This document shows positions 1 through 12,110 of a stretch of DNA of 64,000 nucleotides, piece by piece (position 1 is the first letter of the stretch; each line of letters begins with the position of its first letter). Under the pieces are notes generated by a model. That model was not told the DNA's origin. It ran no database searches and worked only from the letters and a program-made list of their open reading frames with translations. This DNA comes from Sambucus nigra (lineage: Eukaryota; Streptophyta; Magnoliopsida; Dipsacales; Adoxaceae), in NCBI GenBank assembly GCA_949130495.1, contig OX422221.1, forward strand, positions 477,667,159-477,731,158. The letters are read 5' to 3'. The translations under genes and the position numbers were made by a program.

Positions 1-2314
1 GATAGTTACTTGGTAACCAAGTGAGGCAAGTTAAGGCTTGGATACAGGTGATATGAGTTGGCTTAACTTAAATACCTTAAATGGTTCTTCGTGTACTAAA
101 ATAAAAGGAAAAGAAAAAAGGGAAGGGATCAATCATGGGTCACTCCCGCGCTCTAAAGGGCTGCGGGTCACCCGTGAGGTGTGATGGTTGGGGTTGTTTT
201 ATAAGGATATTTACTCTCGTTTTTCGATTGTGTTACTTCACAAAATCTTCCCTCTTTAAACCCTAATCATCATAGAGTCTAAAACACCATTAAGAACCAA
301 GATTCAAGTTCAAGGAAGGAAAAATAGAAGAAGAAATGCTAAATGTTTCAAAAAGAATAAATAAGGAAGATTACAATCCTAATTCAACAGGAGGATAATC
401 ATTATCACCAGTTCTATACATCTTTAATTTCAATTTAAGGAAAGACAAAATATACTCTTCTGCTTTCATGTTTATAAATAGTAATTTTTACCTAAATATT
501 AATCTAAATTGTAAAATTTATAAGAGATAATGAGGTAGAAATATCTAACCAATAATTCTCTTAAGTTAAGAATTCATATGTAGTGTTTTTACACAAAATT
601 CACGTGGTTTATATGATTGATAGGTGCAATTTATGAATTTTAGTCAAGCATGTTCTTAATACCACCTAGTTATACTTTGAAAATTGCTATTATAAATCTA
701 ATTTACACATATAGTAGTAATTCACGTAAATTGGAATATTATTAGTAATCCCTCTTATAGTTGAATTTGGATTATGATTTACACACATGTTAGTAAATTA
801 TATAAATCGGAATAATACCATGTCAATCTCTCTGGTGATTGAACTTGTACATTATTCAAATCTAATAAGATGTTAAAAAATCTAATTCACATTTTGCCCA
901 CAATTTGGAAATGCTAAAAGTTTAACCCTCGTACATAATTGGTAAATTCTAATGGAAATCCTTTAGGAAAATAAGTATGTTTGAATTTGGTTAGAATAAC
1001 CTATTATATAGTTGTTATGATGTTATATTGGAATTGATCTATATTATGACTTTCGCATATTGAATGTTCTCCCCATGAATCGTAATACACAAAATGCTCA
1101 AGTATAATGTTAGATATATGGACTTAGTTTCTGGATTTAATTTTATTTTGTGTTTCCCATTTGGACATATTGAAAATATATAAAGTTAAATTTATAAACT
1201 TTAACATGTGGACTGAAATCAAGGACTCTCATAAAAGGGTATATTATCTTAGATGGGTAATGCTATAAAAAGGCCGGGGATAGATAATTATTCAATTTTA
1301 GAATGTCTTGGTATAGAGTATAGTTGTATTCATTAATTGATGGAGTGCAGTTATTGAATTTGTTGTTTTAGTTCGCTCTAGATAAAAAACAATGAACATA
1401 TGCACTAATGACCTGAGTAGTTATTTAGGACTAGTTACGGTTGATTTACTTTGTTCAAAATAAAAATGGCGGACTTACATGATAGTGACCCATTAGTTAG
1501 TCCAGGACTAGTTACAGGTTATTAGGTGTACTAGTGACCCTATAGATAGTTGGGGGCTAGTTTCGATTTTATGATTTGGTGTATTATGATCCCGTAGCTA
1601 GTTGGGGGCTGATCCTGATTTTACTTATGACAATATTATCATGGGTATTGGATACACTAGTAGAATCTTAATTAAAGAGAACTAGTTGGTATAAAAGACT
1701 TCTTAAAATATATTATGAAAGATAACAGTAGTAATGGTGTGGTGAGTTATGGTATATTTAATCTAAAAACTGTGGATTTATTATTTATATGCATGGTTGT
1801 CAGTTTCATTACTTGGGTTGCGTAGTTTTTTTATCTTACGACAGGCTTGACTCATCACATTGTCCTAGGTGCTTCAGTGGAATATCTGATTTATCTTTAT
1901 CTCCTTCGAGCATAAATTCATCTTTCTAATCACCATCGGTCAGAGATGTAGGTTTTGGAGCTTATCTTTATATTATTGATTTTGAGTCATGCAAGATTTA
2001 CATTTTTACCTCATTAGACATTAATTGTACTTAGTTTACTTATGTTGGAGGATTAAGGAGATATCAGTTTTGGATTTTATTTCATTAAGATCATTGTGTC
2101 AAACCTTATCATTTCAGATTTTATAGTTAGCGGTGTAGAGAACTTCCATTCCATGTTTATGTTATATTTAAGATATTTATGTCGCACTCTATTTTGATTA
2201 TCAACATTCATTATTTCCATTTAATGATAAATACGATATTTAATTATTTTAATAACCAACATAATTTAATAATTATATTTGATCAACCTGAGTATTAAAA
2301 TATACTGGGTGTCA
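1..2314 (+). mobile_element. Chromovirus (Tekay/Del-like) 5' LTR, left end outside window
   Basis: The stretch ends just before a Met-tRNA-type primer binding site and is followed by gag-like coding sequence, so it is read as a 5' LTR. A TATA-like stretch near 197-206 precedes a pyrimidine-rich segment and a CCCTAATC box, as expected for the U3/R boundary. Two GTTGGGGGCT-type motifs lie near 1545-1610. No open reading frame of note is present. The left boundary is not visible, and no second LTR copy was found in the window, so length and identity are inferred. Confidence 0.45.
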
Positions 2315-2317
2315 GAG

Positions 2318-2330
2318 TTGGTATAAGAGC
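2318..2330 (+). other. Primer binding site, initiator Met-tRNA type
   Basis: The sequence ttggtataagagc differs by one base from the standard plant retrotransposon primer site complementary to initiator Met-tRNA (tggtatcagagc). It follows a GGGTGTCA-like LTR end and precedes gag. Confidence 0.7.
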
Positions 2331-2439
2331 ATGGTCCTGGGCAACGTAGGTTTCATTGGCCCATTATAGTCTACCGCATAACATTTTTTATACGTTTATT
2401 TTCTTTGTATTCTTATCATATATCTCTTGGTAATATTAA

Positions 2440-2790
2440 GTGATACGTGTCATATATTAGTTGGAACCTAGGAAGAAGACCCGCATAGTTGCACGTACTA
2501 CTCAGACAGTTTCGCAGCACCAATACCAAAACCACCTGCACCACCAGCAACACCGATACCACCTATGTAGCAGTGCTAATTCCAGATGCTCAATGATAGT
2601 ACTATTTGGCGGGGCATCAGCTATTCGAGTTGATCTCATAAGTAGAGCAAGCAGGGTTAGCCATGGGCAACACATGAGAGGCCATTTGAGGCACCGTATC
2701 CAGTGGCACGAGCTCCGATATTAGGTCGGGAGAAAATTAAAGGATCATTTTTAAAGAACAGTTCACCTACATTCTTTGGTTCTACAAACC
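2440..2790 (+). pseudogene. Chromovirus gag, N-terminal part, interrupted by the Athila element
   Basis: Plus-strand translation begins EPRKKTRIVARTTQ, a basic Gln/His-rich start typical of chromovirus gag, and ends near SPTFFGSTN, matching the conserved gag motif that precedes the capsid core. An internal frameshift separates the two parts. Coding sequence stops at 2790, exactly at the LTR of the minus-strand Athila element. The missing continuation is found at 22693. Family assignment rests on motif recognition only. Confidence 0.6.
2786..2790. repeat. Target site duplication AAACC, left copy
   Basis: AAACC precedes the left Athila LTR. The same five bases follow the right LTR at about 22692-22696. 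Joining the two flanks restores a continuous gag reading frame, which supports the insertion model. Confidence 0.7.
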
Positions 2791-4217
2791 TGACGTGGCT
2801 TAAAAAGTGTCTGTAGTGTGTGTTAATTACAATGCAAGTATAATCCGATCATGTAAGTAATAATCCGAGCAAGTCGGGTATCGAACGCAGGGAATAGGAT
2901 GTAGAATGTGACGGCAAATAACCTTACGTTTGACTCAAAGGAAGAAAGGAAAAGATTATTATTTTAGGACTTACCTATAACCTAATGCAAATTAATTAAG
3001 GTTATAAACTAACTAAGCATGCATTCACCAGATATAAAACACATTAAGAATTAAATAATTAATTAAAAAGAAACCTTCAATTCCTTTCAAGCATCATATA
3101 TATAGGGAAGTTAATCCACACAATACATGATCAAGATTAAAATCTAGGTACGAAATAAGATTATCAATACTCGAGTCGCATTCTTAAACACTCCAATTAC
3201 CTAGGACAAATGGAGTTAAAAGTCCTACGACGGTTATACCAATAAAATATTACATTTCCAATTATTCATTTACTTCGAGATTATATTATATATCCATGCG
3301 AAACACCTCGGGTTAGTTTCATGTTATCCCAACCCTAAAAGAATTTATCCGAACTTGGTGATGTGAATAATAAATGAAATTCTAACGCTGAATAAAATCC
3401 TATTCATCATGAAAGTGTAACTAAACATGCAAGAAGTTCTTAGAAATCTAGAAAATATATGGAACATGCAAGGAATAATAGAATTCAAGAACCAGAAATA
3501 GAAAGGAAACTTTATCGATGGAATCTTGAAATTCAAACCATAAAATTGCAAACTTGATGATGAATTTATTTCCTAGGGTTTTTGCCTCCTTTCTCGCTCT
3601 TAAAACTAGGTTAAAACTTCTTTATCTCACTCTAAGAATAGGTATTGACTAATAATTTACATTTTTTTACAAGTGTTTGAACAAAAACAAACTCTCAAAG
3701 TAAAGTGGGATAGAATTGTAAAACTCGTCCATCGGAGAAACTGGTTCTCCTTTCAGAATCGAACCGGTTCTGTTTTTCAGAGTTTCCAACATTACAAGTC
3801 GAACTGGTTCTACTCAGGAACCCAGACCGGTTCTGGCTTCAGAATCTTTCCCCTTTTTGATTCTTTAAATCTTCTCATGCTCATATCTTTTCAACCGTAG
3901 CTCAAATTTGGTTGACATTTCTTCCTATGCACTCGTGAGCCCTATGTCTTCAAATTCTCTTCAGGTTTCGCATCTTGATTCTGCAATTATAGATTTTCCC
4001 TTGACTTTCCTTGTTTGCTTTTTGATTCTCATTCCAATTTTTCTCTTTCTTTCACGTGCATAAATTACCTGCAAAATATAAGAGAAATACACGAAACACA
4101 ATGTACTTGCAGGAAGAGGTCAGTAACAATAATATGAGATAAAATCATCGAATTAATATCACACGGGATAATAAAAGTAGATAAATTACGGGCATATAAA
4201 GAATTTATACCTAATCA
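2791..4217 (-). repeat. Athila 3' LTR (left copy)
   Basis: This is the left of two direct repeats of about 1.43 kb. It starts TGACGTGG and ends CTAATCA. It aligns with 21222-22692 along its length, including a GGTTCT-rich segment at 3740-3840. The many differences and small indels between copies show that the insertion is old. Confidence 0.8.
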
Positions 4218-4228
4218 AGCCCCCTTAA
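4218..4228 (-). other. Athila polypurine tract
   Basis: On the minus strand this reads TTAAGGGGGCT, directly before the 3' LTR, as required for plus-strand DNA priming during reverse transcription. Confidence 0.6.
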
Positions 4229-4343
4229 CTTAGAACTTTGATTGTCCCGAGCAATGTAAAAGAATCAGAGCATGGTCCAAACACTTTAAAAATGTTTTAC
4301 TGGGATAAAATGTCTTTTTCACGGATGAGCGATTTCATTTAGC

Positions 4344-4812
4344 TAGAGCTGTCAACGGGTCGTGTTAACGGGTTAACGGGTGAAAATATCCTTAACCTGT
4401 ACACGACCCGTTAAGACTAATGGGTCAAATGATAATACCCAAACACGACCCGTTAATATTAACGGGTACACGACCTGAACCGTTAACACCCGTTAATATT
4501 AACGGGTCTAAACGGGTAATGGGTTGGGTGACCCTATATTACCCATTAGTACCCGTTAGTATCCGTTAACACCCGTGTAATATTGGTTCGGGTCACACGA
4601 CCCAATAAAACCCGGTACCACTAACGGGTGATAATGGGTATAAACGAGTTTAATCGTGTAAGAGTACAAACCCAAACACGACCCGTTATGATAACGGTTC
4701 TACCGTGTTAACCCGTTAATGACCCAAACCCGATAAGACTAAACCCATTAACTTATAATTTCGTGTCACGTCATGTCGTGTTATCGTATCGTGCCTCATT
4801 TTTCCAGGTCTA
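4344..4812. mobile_element. hAT-type MITE with ACGGGT repeats
   Basis: The 469-bp element has ends TAGAGCTGTCAACGGG and, read from the other side, TAGACCTGGAAAAATG, which match imperfectly as short terminal inverted repeats. It is flanked by 8-bp duplications CATTTAGC (4336-4343) and CACTTAGC (4813-4820), 7 of 8 identical, the length produced by hAT transposases. The interior is dominated by ACGGGT/ACCCGT motifs in both orientations and could form strong hairpins. It encodes no protein. Confidence 0.75.
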
Positions 4813-4820
4813 CACTTAGC

Positions 4821-6120
4821 ATACACAACAAGCCGTTAAACCCCTAAGTTACTCTAATAGGATGAGTGGTGTCTCGTGAGGGTTCGTAGTGAATATATCC
4901 ACAAAATTCGATTTTTGACTCAAAGGAAAACCAAAATACATACAAATTGTACAATTTAAACTCCCCAAAAAGAGTCAAGGTAAATTTTTATTCAAGAGTC
5001 TCAATTCATAGTGTATGTGTCCGAAGTAAAAAATTAAATCGCTAACTTCCACCGATTGATCATTACGTTACTCTCCAAAAATTCGCTTTGATTCAATTCA
5101 CATGGGATACTCTCACAAATAAATCACTCGGATTGTGGCTAGTTCTCTCAATGTGAGTGATCTAAAGAGTAAATATAACAGAACACGAATTCATGCACAC
5201 AGATTTGAAAGATAAATTTTTTTATGGTGAAAAGATATCATCATCGAATTACGGTCATTGAAAAACGGAAAACATTGCTTCTTAGTCCTCACCAATTAAT
5301 ATCTCTTATTATCTTTTCATGTCTTAGGCACTCCATGCGGTAATTAATTTTTTTATTTGGAGTCGGTTAGGATTTTTTCGGGTTATAAGATGCATTGGAA
5401 AATATGAGAATGGTTGGGAATTTCAAAGTTAAAATTTTTTGCCTACGATGTCCCTTGGCACTTTTTCTAGCATTTGCTCTTTTTTTCCTTTTTTTTCTAC
5501 ATTTTTTTTCACGATTTTCTCATTTGTTTATATTTTTTTCTTGCTTATTTTCTTTGAGCATTTTTTCCTTCCATTCTTTTTGCCCCTTTTTATTTCACTA
5601 TTTAAACTTAATTGGTGAGTTTTTCGATTTTCATAACTTCGGGTTAAATTGGCTTTTTGGGTTATCAAATGAAATTGGGAATTTTATTCTGCTCAATTGG
5701 ATATGCAAAAGGTCTAATTTTTCATAATTTTTTATGGCTAATATTTTTGGGTAATAAATGATGGCCTAACGTCATTTGTCTGAATTACTCATTATTTTAC
5801 CATATGCGTCTCGAGAATATATTTAATTTAGAGATATTTTAGCGTATTTTCGAGACAACATCTCACTCGTTTCCCATAACCGATCAAAATAAAGGAATAA
5901 ATATCCTCAATGACTTATTTAAAGCTAAATTGAACTTTGAATTAATTTTAACTCGGATTGATTTAATTACTTACCAAAATGAAAGGCTCGAAATCTCATC
6001 GGGTTACAAATCTCCACACTTATTCGTTAAGTCGTCAATTTTCACTGAATTTCCGTTTTTAGTCGATTTCAACTTAGTGCATTAAGTTTTTAAAATTGAG
6101 ACTTCAAAAAAAAAATTTAT
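4821..6120. other. Stretch without recognisable gene (probable Athila 3' non-coding region)
   Basis: The stretch is AT-rich, with a T-rich run at 5440-5600 that creates a spurious hydrophobic reading frame. It lies between the Athila polypurine tract/MITE and the CACTA pseudogene. I see no motif that assigns it to a family. Confidence 0.4.
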
Positions 6121-6129
6121 GATATATTT

Positions 6130-7338
6130 TAAGATTTTAAATTACATAACTATTGCACGTAACAAAAAGGTATTACCTGTAACGGGATCATATGTTTGTA
6201 CCCCAACATCCCACAACTCTTTCAATTCTTATCAATGGTTGAAAAATCACGTATGTTAGTTCCAGGAGCCCTATGGCCCAATATAAGAATTGATAAGATG
6301 AAAAATGGTTTCTTTATACATTTACATTGAGGTAAATTATATGTCACCAAAACAACTAGACATGTGTTATGCTTGTTACTCATGTTTGGAAATCGATTGA
6401 ATTCATCACTAGAGATTCCAAGCCTAACATTGCGAGCATCTCTAGAAAATGACTAATGATACTTATAAAATTATTTCCATTCATCCCCATCCGCCGTATG
6501 TCTCAATACATTAGTCTCTTCAACATGATTATCTTATGCCACCTCATCTTTGAGGATATATCCATTTTTATATATAGATGTTACAACCTCAGTTTAAGTG
6601 GAAAATAACGCAAGTCTTTATGAGGGATCTTCACACCATTGGATTTTTTGAATTTTCATCTAGGTTCTTCACATGTTAAACATTTAGTTTTCCCCTCATT
6701 TTATCCCCAAAAGAGAACATACTCATTTATGCAAACTTCAATATTCACATAATCCAACCCTAAGTCACAAACAATTTTTTTCACCTCTTAAAATGACTTT
6801 GGAATTTGGGCATCATCTCAAAGTGATTTATTTAAAAGCTCAAGAAGCAAGTCAACACATTTCTCACTCTAGTTAATATATAAAACTTTTCTCCTTCACC
6901 CTCGGGCACTTGAGTGGCATGGCTATCAAATTCATCCCCTAAAACATTGAAGTTATAAGTTCCGATAAACATATCATGTAACATTCTCTCCATGTCATCT
7001 TGGTCAAGCTCATTTGTAGTGTATTCTTCTTGCCCTACGATATCATCATCTTTGACTTCAAACTCATACCCGTTATAATCATAATCATTTTCGTTATGTG
7101 ATTCCAATGGTTCCCCATTATAAATCCACCTAGTATAACTCTTCACTAGGCCATGTATAATCAAATGACTTTAAACATCTTAGCAATTTTTCAAATAGAA
7201 GTTATTTCATTTCTTCTACGAACACCTAATATTACCATTTTTCTCAACAGTAGCAAATGTAAAATTAAGAAATTCATTAGCCCCATCTTTGTATGCACTA
7301 ATAATTTTATTTGGATGGTGCATCCAACTCTTATCCAT
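6130..7338 (-). pseudogene. CACTA (En/Spm) TNP2-type transposase, 5' part, decayed
   Basis: Read on the minus strand from an ATG at 7338, the translation starts MDKSWMHHPNK and continues with HLIIHGLVKSYTRWIYNGEP. This is the transposase-associated domain at the N-terminus of plant TNP2-like transposases. Further fragments match the TNP2 core in order: KKIVCDLGLDY near 6740, KMRWH near 6540, and ELKELWDVGVQTYDPVTGN near 6190-6240. Several frameshifts and stops interrupt it, and the similarity ends near 6130, so the catalytic C-terminal half is missing. The terminal CACTA repeats were not found. It lies inside the Athila element beside the Tat A LTR. Confidence 0.8.
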
Positions 7339-7379
7339 TTTAAAACCTACTATTTGAGAGAACATTCAAAAATATCAAT

Positions 7380-9544
7380 TATAGACACCACATTCTAGGA
7401 CCCCCTCTAAGTAATTCCCTAGGTCCCTAGTACCTCCCCATTCAACACAAATCCTAAGTCATACTCTGAGTACCGATCTAGAGGCCATCGAACGCTTATG
7501 AGCCCCGTTTGACTTCAATTGACTTTAACATCAGAGATAAACCTCGATGAATCTTTGAAGGGCTCTGAATCACCTTTCCAACGGTCTGCCCTGTGCATAA
7601 ATCGACATAACGAACCAGACGAATGGACCATTTTACTATCGAAAACTAATTTAGAGGTCACCGGGCACTCCTAGCCCCGGCTTGACTCCAATCAACTCCA
7701 TTTTCACAGTGAAATCTCATAAATCCTTGAAGGGACTACGCCGTGTGTGAAATGACATAACGGTTCGGACGAATGATTTATTTTCCCCCCAAAACTAATC
7801 CAGAGGCCCTCAAGATCTATCGGACTCCATTTCACCAAGGTCAACTCTTCAGATCGATCGAGATTGATGAATCTTTAACTCTTTAACTCTTCAGACTTGT
7901 TGTAAAGACGAACTATATGTTTTACTCTTATAGGTCACCGTGCGCTTTCGAGCTCGAGTTGACCAAAGTCAACTCTCTAAACTGAGAGAAGCTCTTTATA
8001 ATGTCAAATTATGCCTTATAACTTTTCAAATGTTCCACCCCGTGCATGATTCGAGCTTATGATTCGGATGAACGGTTCATCGTCGTCCGATGATCTCCTG
8101 TCGAAAGGACCGATTAGCATTTTCAAGTCACATTTAACCTAAAGTCAACTCCCAGACCCGGGAGGAGTCCAAAGGACTCTTGAAGGTCTCTAAATTACCT
8201 TTACAATGGTAAACCTCGTGCACAATTTGGATCAATGAATTGCATTATACCACCATTTTTCTAGGAAAATCTCCACGAGACTGCCAATTAGCATGTCCAT
8301 TTCCCTGCCTATCGACAGTGTGTCTACGGTTTCTTGCCTATAGATAGTGCAAGGACAATGTCGATCAGTAGTCCCCCTGCCCTACATAAGGAGGGCATGA
8401 TCTCACTCTTGAGGCACACATCAGATTCATCAACATCAATGATCTCAATAACATTCTCCTTCGATAAAAAAGTTTCCTTATATGGAAATCCTTTCCACCT
8501 TTTCACTTCCATACTTTTCCAATCTAGTAGAAATCGTCCATCATCCTTCACTTGCAAGAAGCTCTCCATCAACCAAGATCAAACCTCAAGTCTTCAAAGA
8601 AATTCCAATATTCTTCCCCCTCTTCGAATTTCTTAACATTTTGCATTAGTTACATAAATTATTAATTTTAGTTCTTACTTTGGTCATACACATTAATATT
8701 CCATCCTTTATTAGTATATTGCACATAAGTTATTTTCTATAAAAAAAAAACCAACAAAAAGAGGGTTACACTCGTAAATTTCAGCGGGATTCTTCACCAC
8801 ACCTTTTCAAAACTAAACACATATTTTTATGCACACACATGCTATAAAACTCTCGTTTGAATCTATGGGATAAACTCCACCCTTATGATGCATGTGAACT
8901 ACCGGACTTTGATGCCTTTATAGGCTACATAGGAATCTCAGATTAAAACCCGAGTCTCGAGTCCTATTTATCATTTTTCTTATTTCCTTATTTTCATATT
9001 TATCCATATATATTATATTTGTCATTCATACACCTCGTTTGATCCAACATATATTTTTGTTTCCTCATAACGACCAATATCCCGATAAGCTCACATACCA
9101 TATTTTCTAAAATATTATCTTGGTAACATGACTATGGATGACCTCACTCCGTCTTTTTTAAGATGCGATTCGTGCGATTCCTATCTCCATTTATATATAC
9201 ATTCACATGCACATACACTTCACTAATAAATTAAGGAAAATAGTAACACAAGCGCATGAGAGACCGAAAGGGCGGGATGGGTACCTAACACCTTCCCATT
9301 CGCTAACTTAGCCCCCGAACCTTCGAACTATTGGTTTCGTAAGTATCAGTTAGTCTTTTATGCCATCTCTTTACATCACCCCACATTAATGACGGCTTAA
9401 TCATTCCTCCTTTGAATAAAAGTGTCAAGGTACGGGACCTTTGTCTATTTCCTTCCTGTCCCCCCTTATCCATTTTATCTTTCGGGAAACACCCTGGAGA
9501 AGTGTGGGGAAGGGAGGAGATACAACTTCCTCAGGATGTCCACA
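7380..9544 (+). repeat. Tat-clade element A, 5' LTR
   Basis: This 2165-bp LTR starts TATAGACACC (decayed from TGTAGACACC, the usual Tat LTR start) and ends CCACA. It aligns with two other LTRs of the same family at 47271-49448 and 57089-59275, which have nearly the same length. Shared landmarks are the blocks 'gaggccatcg', 'gagaccgaaagggcggga' and the ending. Because a primer-like site and gag follow, this copy is a 5' LTR. The TATA box is degenerate here, near 8380. Confidence 0.75.
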
Positions 9545-9545
9545 A

Positions 9546-9561
9546 TGGAGACTCTATTGGG
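9546..9561 (+). other. Tat element A primer binding site (putative)
   Basis: The sequence tggagactctattggg starts two bases after the LTR end. It occupies the expected place and starts with TGG, complementary to a tRNA CCA end. The priming tRNA is not identified. Confidence 0.5.
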
Positions 9562-11072
9562 AAACTAACTTAGAGGGCTAGGCTTTGCTTAAATGGGTGT
9601 TATCATTTTCTTGTATGCGTATGCACCAATAAGCATGTTCCCTTTTTATCCTCTATTATTCTAGTATATGCCAACCTCATACTTATGTCACTCCCCACTC
9701 ACACACATGTAGAAACTCTTCATGTACACCTTACACTAATTACATGTAGGATTACTAATATCTACATGTTGCACACACCACTTAGAATATCCATGCTTAG
9801 GTGTCACTATAACACACCTCCACTTACCACAGTTATCCATGCTTACTTATCACACACCAATTGTAGTTCATCCATGCATAGGTTCACTACCACACACTCA
9901 CTTGTAGATAATCACAGATCACACATCACACACTCCCATGTATCCCTGCGTAGTATAATCTCCATGCTATATTTACTTACTTGTACATTTTTTTTCATTA
10001 ATATAATGCCCATCACGAATAAAATACTCTCTCCATAATATGCTAATTAAGAATCATGCATTTTTACACACTACATCACCAAGAGCATGGCTATTGACCT
10101 AATGATTGTCCCATATTGGGGGGTCACTTTTTTATGGGCGTTGGTTCGGCAGATCATAGTTAGCCTAAGCAATATGACTCCTACCTTCCATTAGAGAAGT
10201 ACCTTCGAAGTATATCTAACAATTCCCCCTGCATCGTACCGCTTAACCAAAGTCATGACGTGAGGTATATAACAAGGAAATCATTCACGTACATCGAGTA
10301 TATCGAATTCTCTCTCACACTTATTGTCCCCACGAGGTATATTGTGAGGCAATTTATGCACATGTATATCAAATGGCTTGTCCACATGTACCGATTGCCC
10401 TCAAATGAAAGACATATACCGTGGAAGTCATGCCAAAGGGGGGAACCTTTACACAAACCCAACAACATCCTACCCTCATATAGGCATCAAACCTAGGGCA
10501 CTCATATTTAGTTTGTCGGTTACTGTCCAAAAATCTGTCAAAATTATGGGTCGACAGGCCCAAAATTTTGCGCGATTTTCCCTTTTTCCAAAATGGGACC
10601 CTATCCACGATCCTGGTAAAACGTCCAACCATATTTTATATATTTCTCAAACCCAATTTTTCCAGGCTCGGGTCCCATTAGACATTTCTTTTTGCATTTA
10701 GGCTAATCTAATACAAGTGAAAACACAATAAATAATAATAATCATGCTGAAATCACTCTCTCACATTTTCCCCCTTCTTTGTAAAAAATGTCAAAAGATA
10801 TTTTTACTTCCTTTTATAAATAATGTCAAAAACATTATCCACTTTTTATAAAAAAAAATACCAAAAATATTTTCCTCCTTTTTCAAATAATAGAAAATTT
10901 CTCCTCTTCTCTTTAAAAAATAAATTCGAATCTTTTTCATCTCAGGTCGATCGCACACCCGACCCTTGCCCTGGCTCCTTATTGGATTCGGTCTTCCATC
11001 GAACCTCCCCAAGGCTCCGTCAATCCTCCCGGTACTTCCTCTGAATTCAGAATCCACTTTAACTATCTCTCC
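9562..11072 (+). other. Tat element A untranslated leader
   Basis: No coding region was recognised. The stretch holds CACACA/CACTCA-rich low-complexity sequence at 9680-9950 and a T/C-rich run at 10760-10930 before the gag start. Long leaders are usual in the Tat clade. Confidence 0.5.
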
Positions 11073-12110
11073 ATGGAGAACGCAGATCCAGTGCCGAATG
11101 TGGAGCCTGATTTAATGGCGGTCCTAGTCCAGCTTACCGTTAAGATTGATAACCTTCAAACCGATGTTGACGGGATATAATGAAACTGAGTCTTAGTTCC
11201 AGAGGAGCCTGATATTCTCCTTCCCTGTGATTTATGTCCTGAAAAGTATCAGCACGCTCCACGTGCCCCTCCTGTTAATGGACCACCACCAGCTCAGCTC
11301 CCTATATCGAATCTTGCCCAGTCAGGGGCTAACCTGCTAGTACTTGTCGATTCGAAGGAGGAAGAGTTGAACAAAGTTAAGGAGGACCTTGAGCTGTTGA
11401 CCAAAAAGTTTGATAAAGTTCGAATCTCTGGAAACTACATAGATTACACCCCATATGTCTCAAAAACCTAAATCTACGTTAGCAAAAAAAATTCAAGATG
11501 ACCAATATTGAGAAGTTCGAGGGTAGTGGGACCCTAATTGTTCATCTCCGAAGCTATCAGCAAGCCATGACTCTCTTAGGTGCCTCCGAGGAAATAATGG
11601 CCTAGATGTTCCAGAGTACTGTGAAAGGCCGCGCTCTCCGTTGGTTTCCATACCTTGAGGAATCTAAATTCCCTAGTTAGGAGAATGTTGCCCGTGAATT
11701 TATGTCACAGTACAAATACAACGAGGAGTTAGAGGTTACACGCCTTGATTTAGAACTTCTTAAGCACAACCTTCGATAAACTATCAGTAGTTTCATAGCA
11801 AGATGGAGGGAGAAAGCAGCCACCATGATCTTACCCCATGTCCAAGCCCTTTGAGTAGTATGAGTAGAGATTGAAGAAGGTATTACTAAGATATAAGTTG
11901 AGCCGAAGAAAGTATCCAAATAATTCACTCCGAGGAAGTATGATAAGCCTACTTGTACCGCTATATCGAACATCAATAATATCTCACAGCCTGCCCGCTC
12001 CTGGGCACCAAAAATTCGTCTTAACCTATTCAGGAAAGAATACATTGAGCCTCATTCTCCCCTCTCCAAAGTATAACAAGCCTCGTTAAGTCGAAATTTC
12101 ATCAAACCAT
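11073..12110 (+). pseudogene. Tat element A gag, decayed
   Basis: From the ATG at 11073 the plus strand reads MENADPVPNVEPDLMAVL. Further on come IEKFEGSGTLIVHLRSYQQ, a stretch with GRALRWF, and then MSQYKYNEELEVTRLDLELL and SFIARWREKAA. This is the order of the Tat-clade gag capsid region (DP-HLR-Y, ARWY, F..QYK.N, F..YA.RWRE). Stop codons occur at about 11178, 11470 and 11602, and there are frameshifts, so no protein can be made. Confidence 0.75.

Noticed and set aside
5395..5727. 110-codon Phe/Leu-rich frame resembling a membrane protein
   Set aside because: It translates a T-rich run; no start context or conserved motif.
9685..10038. 117-codon Thr/His-rich frame
   Set aside because: It lies in CACACA-rich low-complexity leader of Tat element A; no motif.
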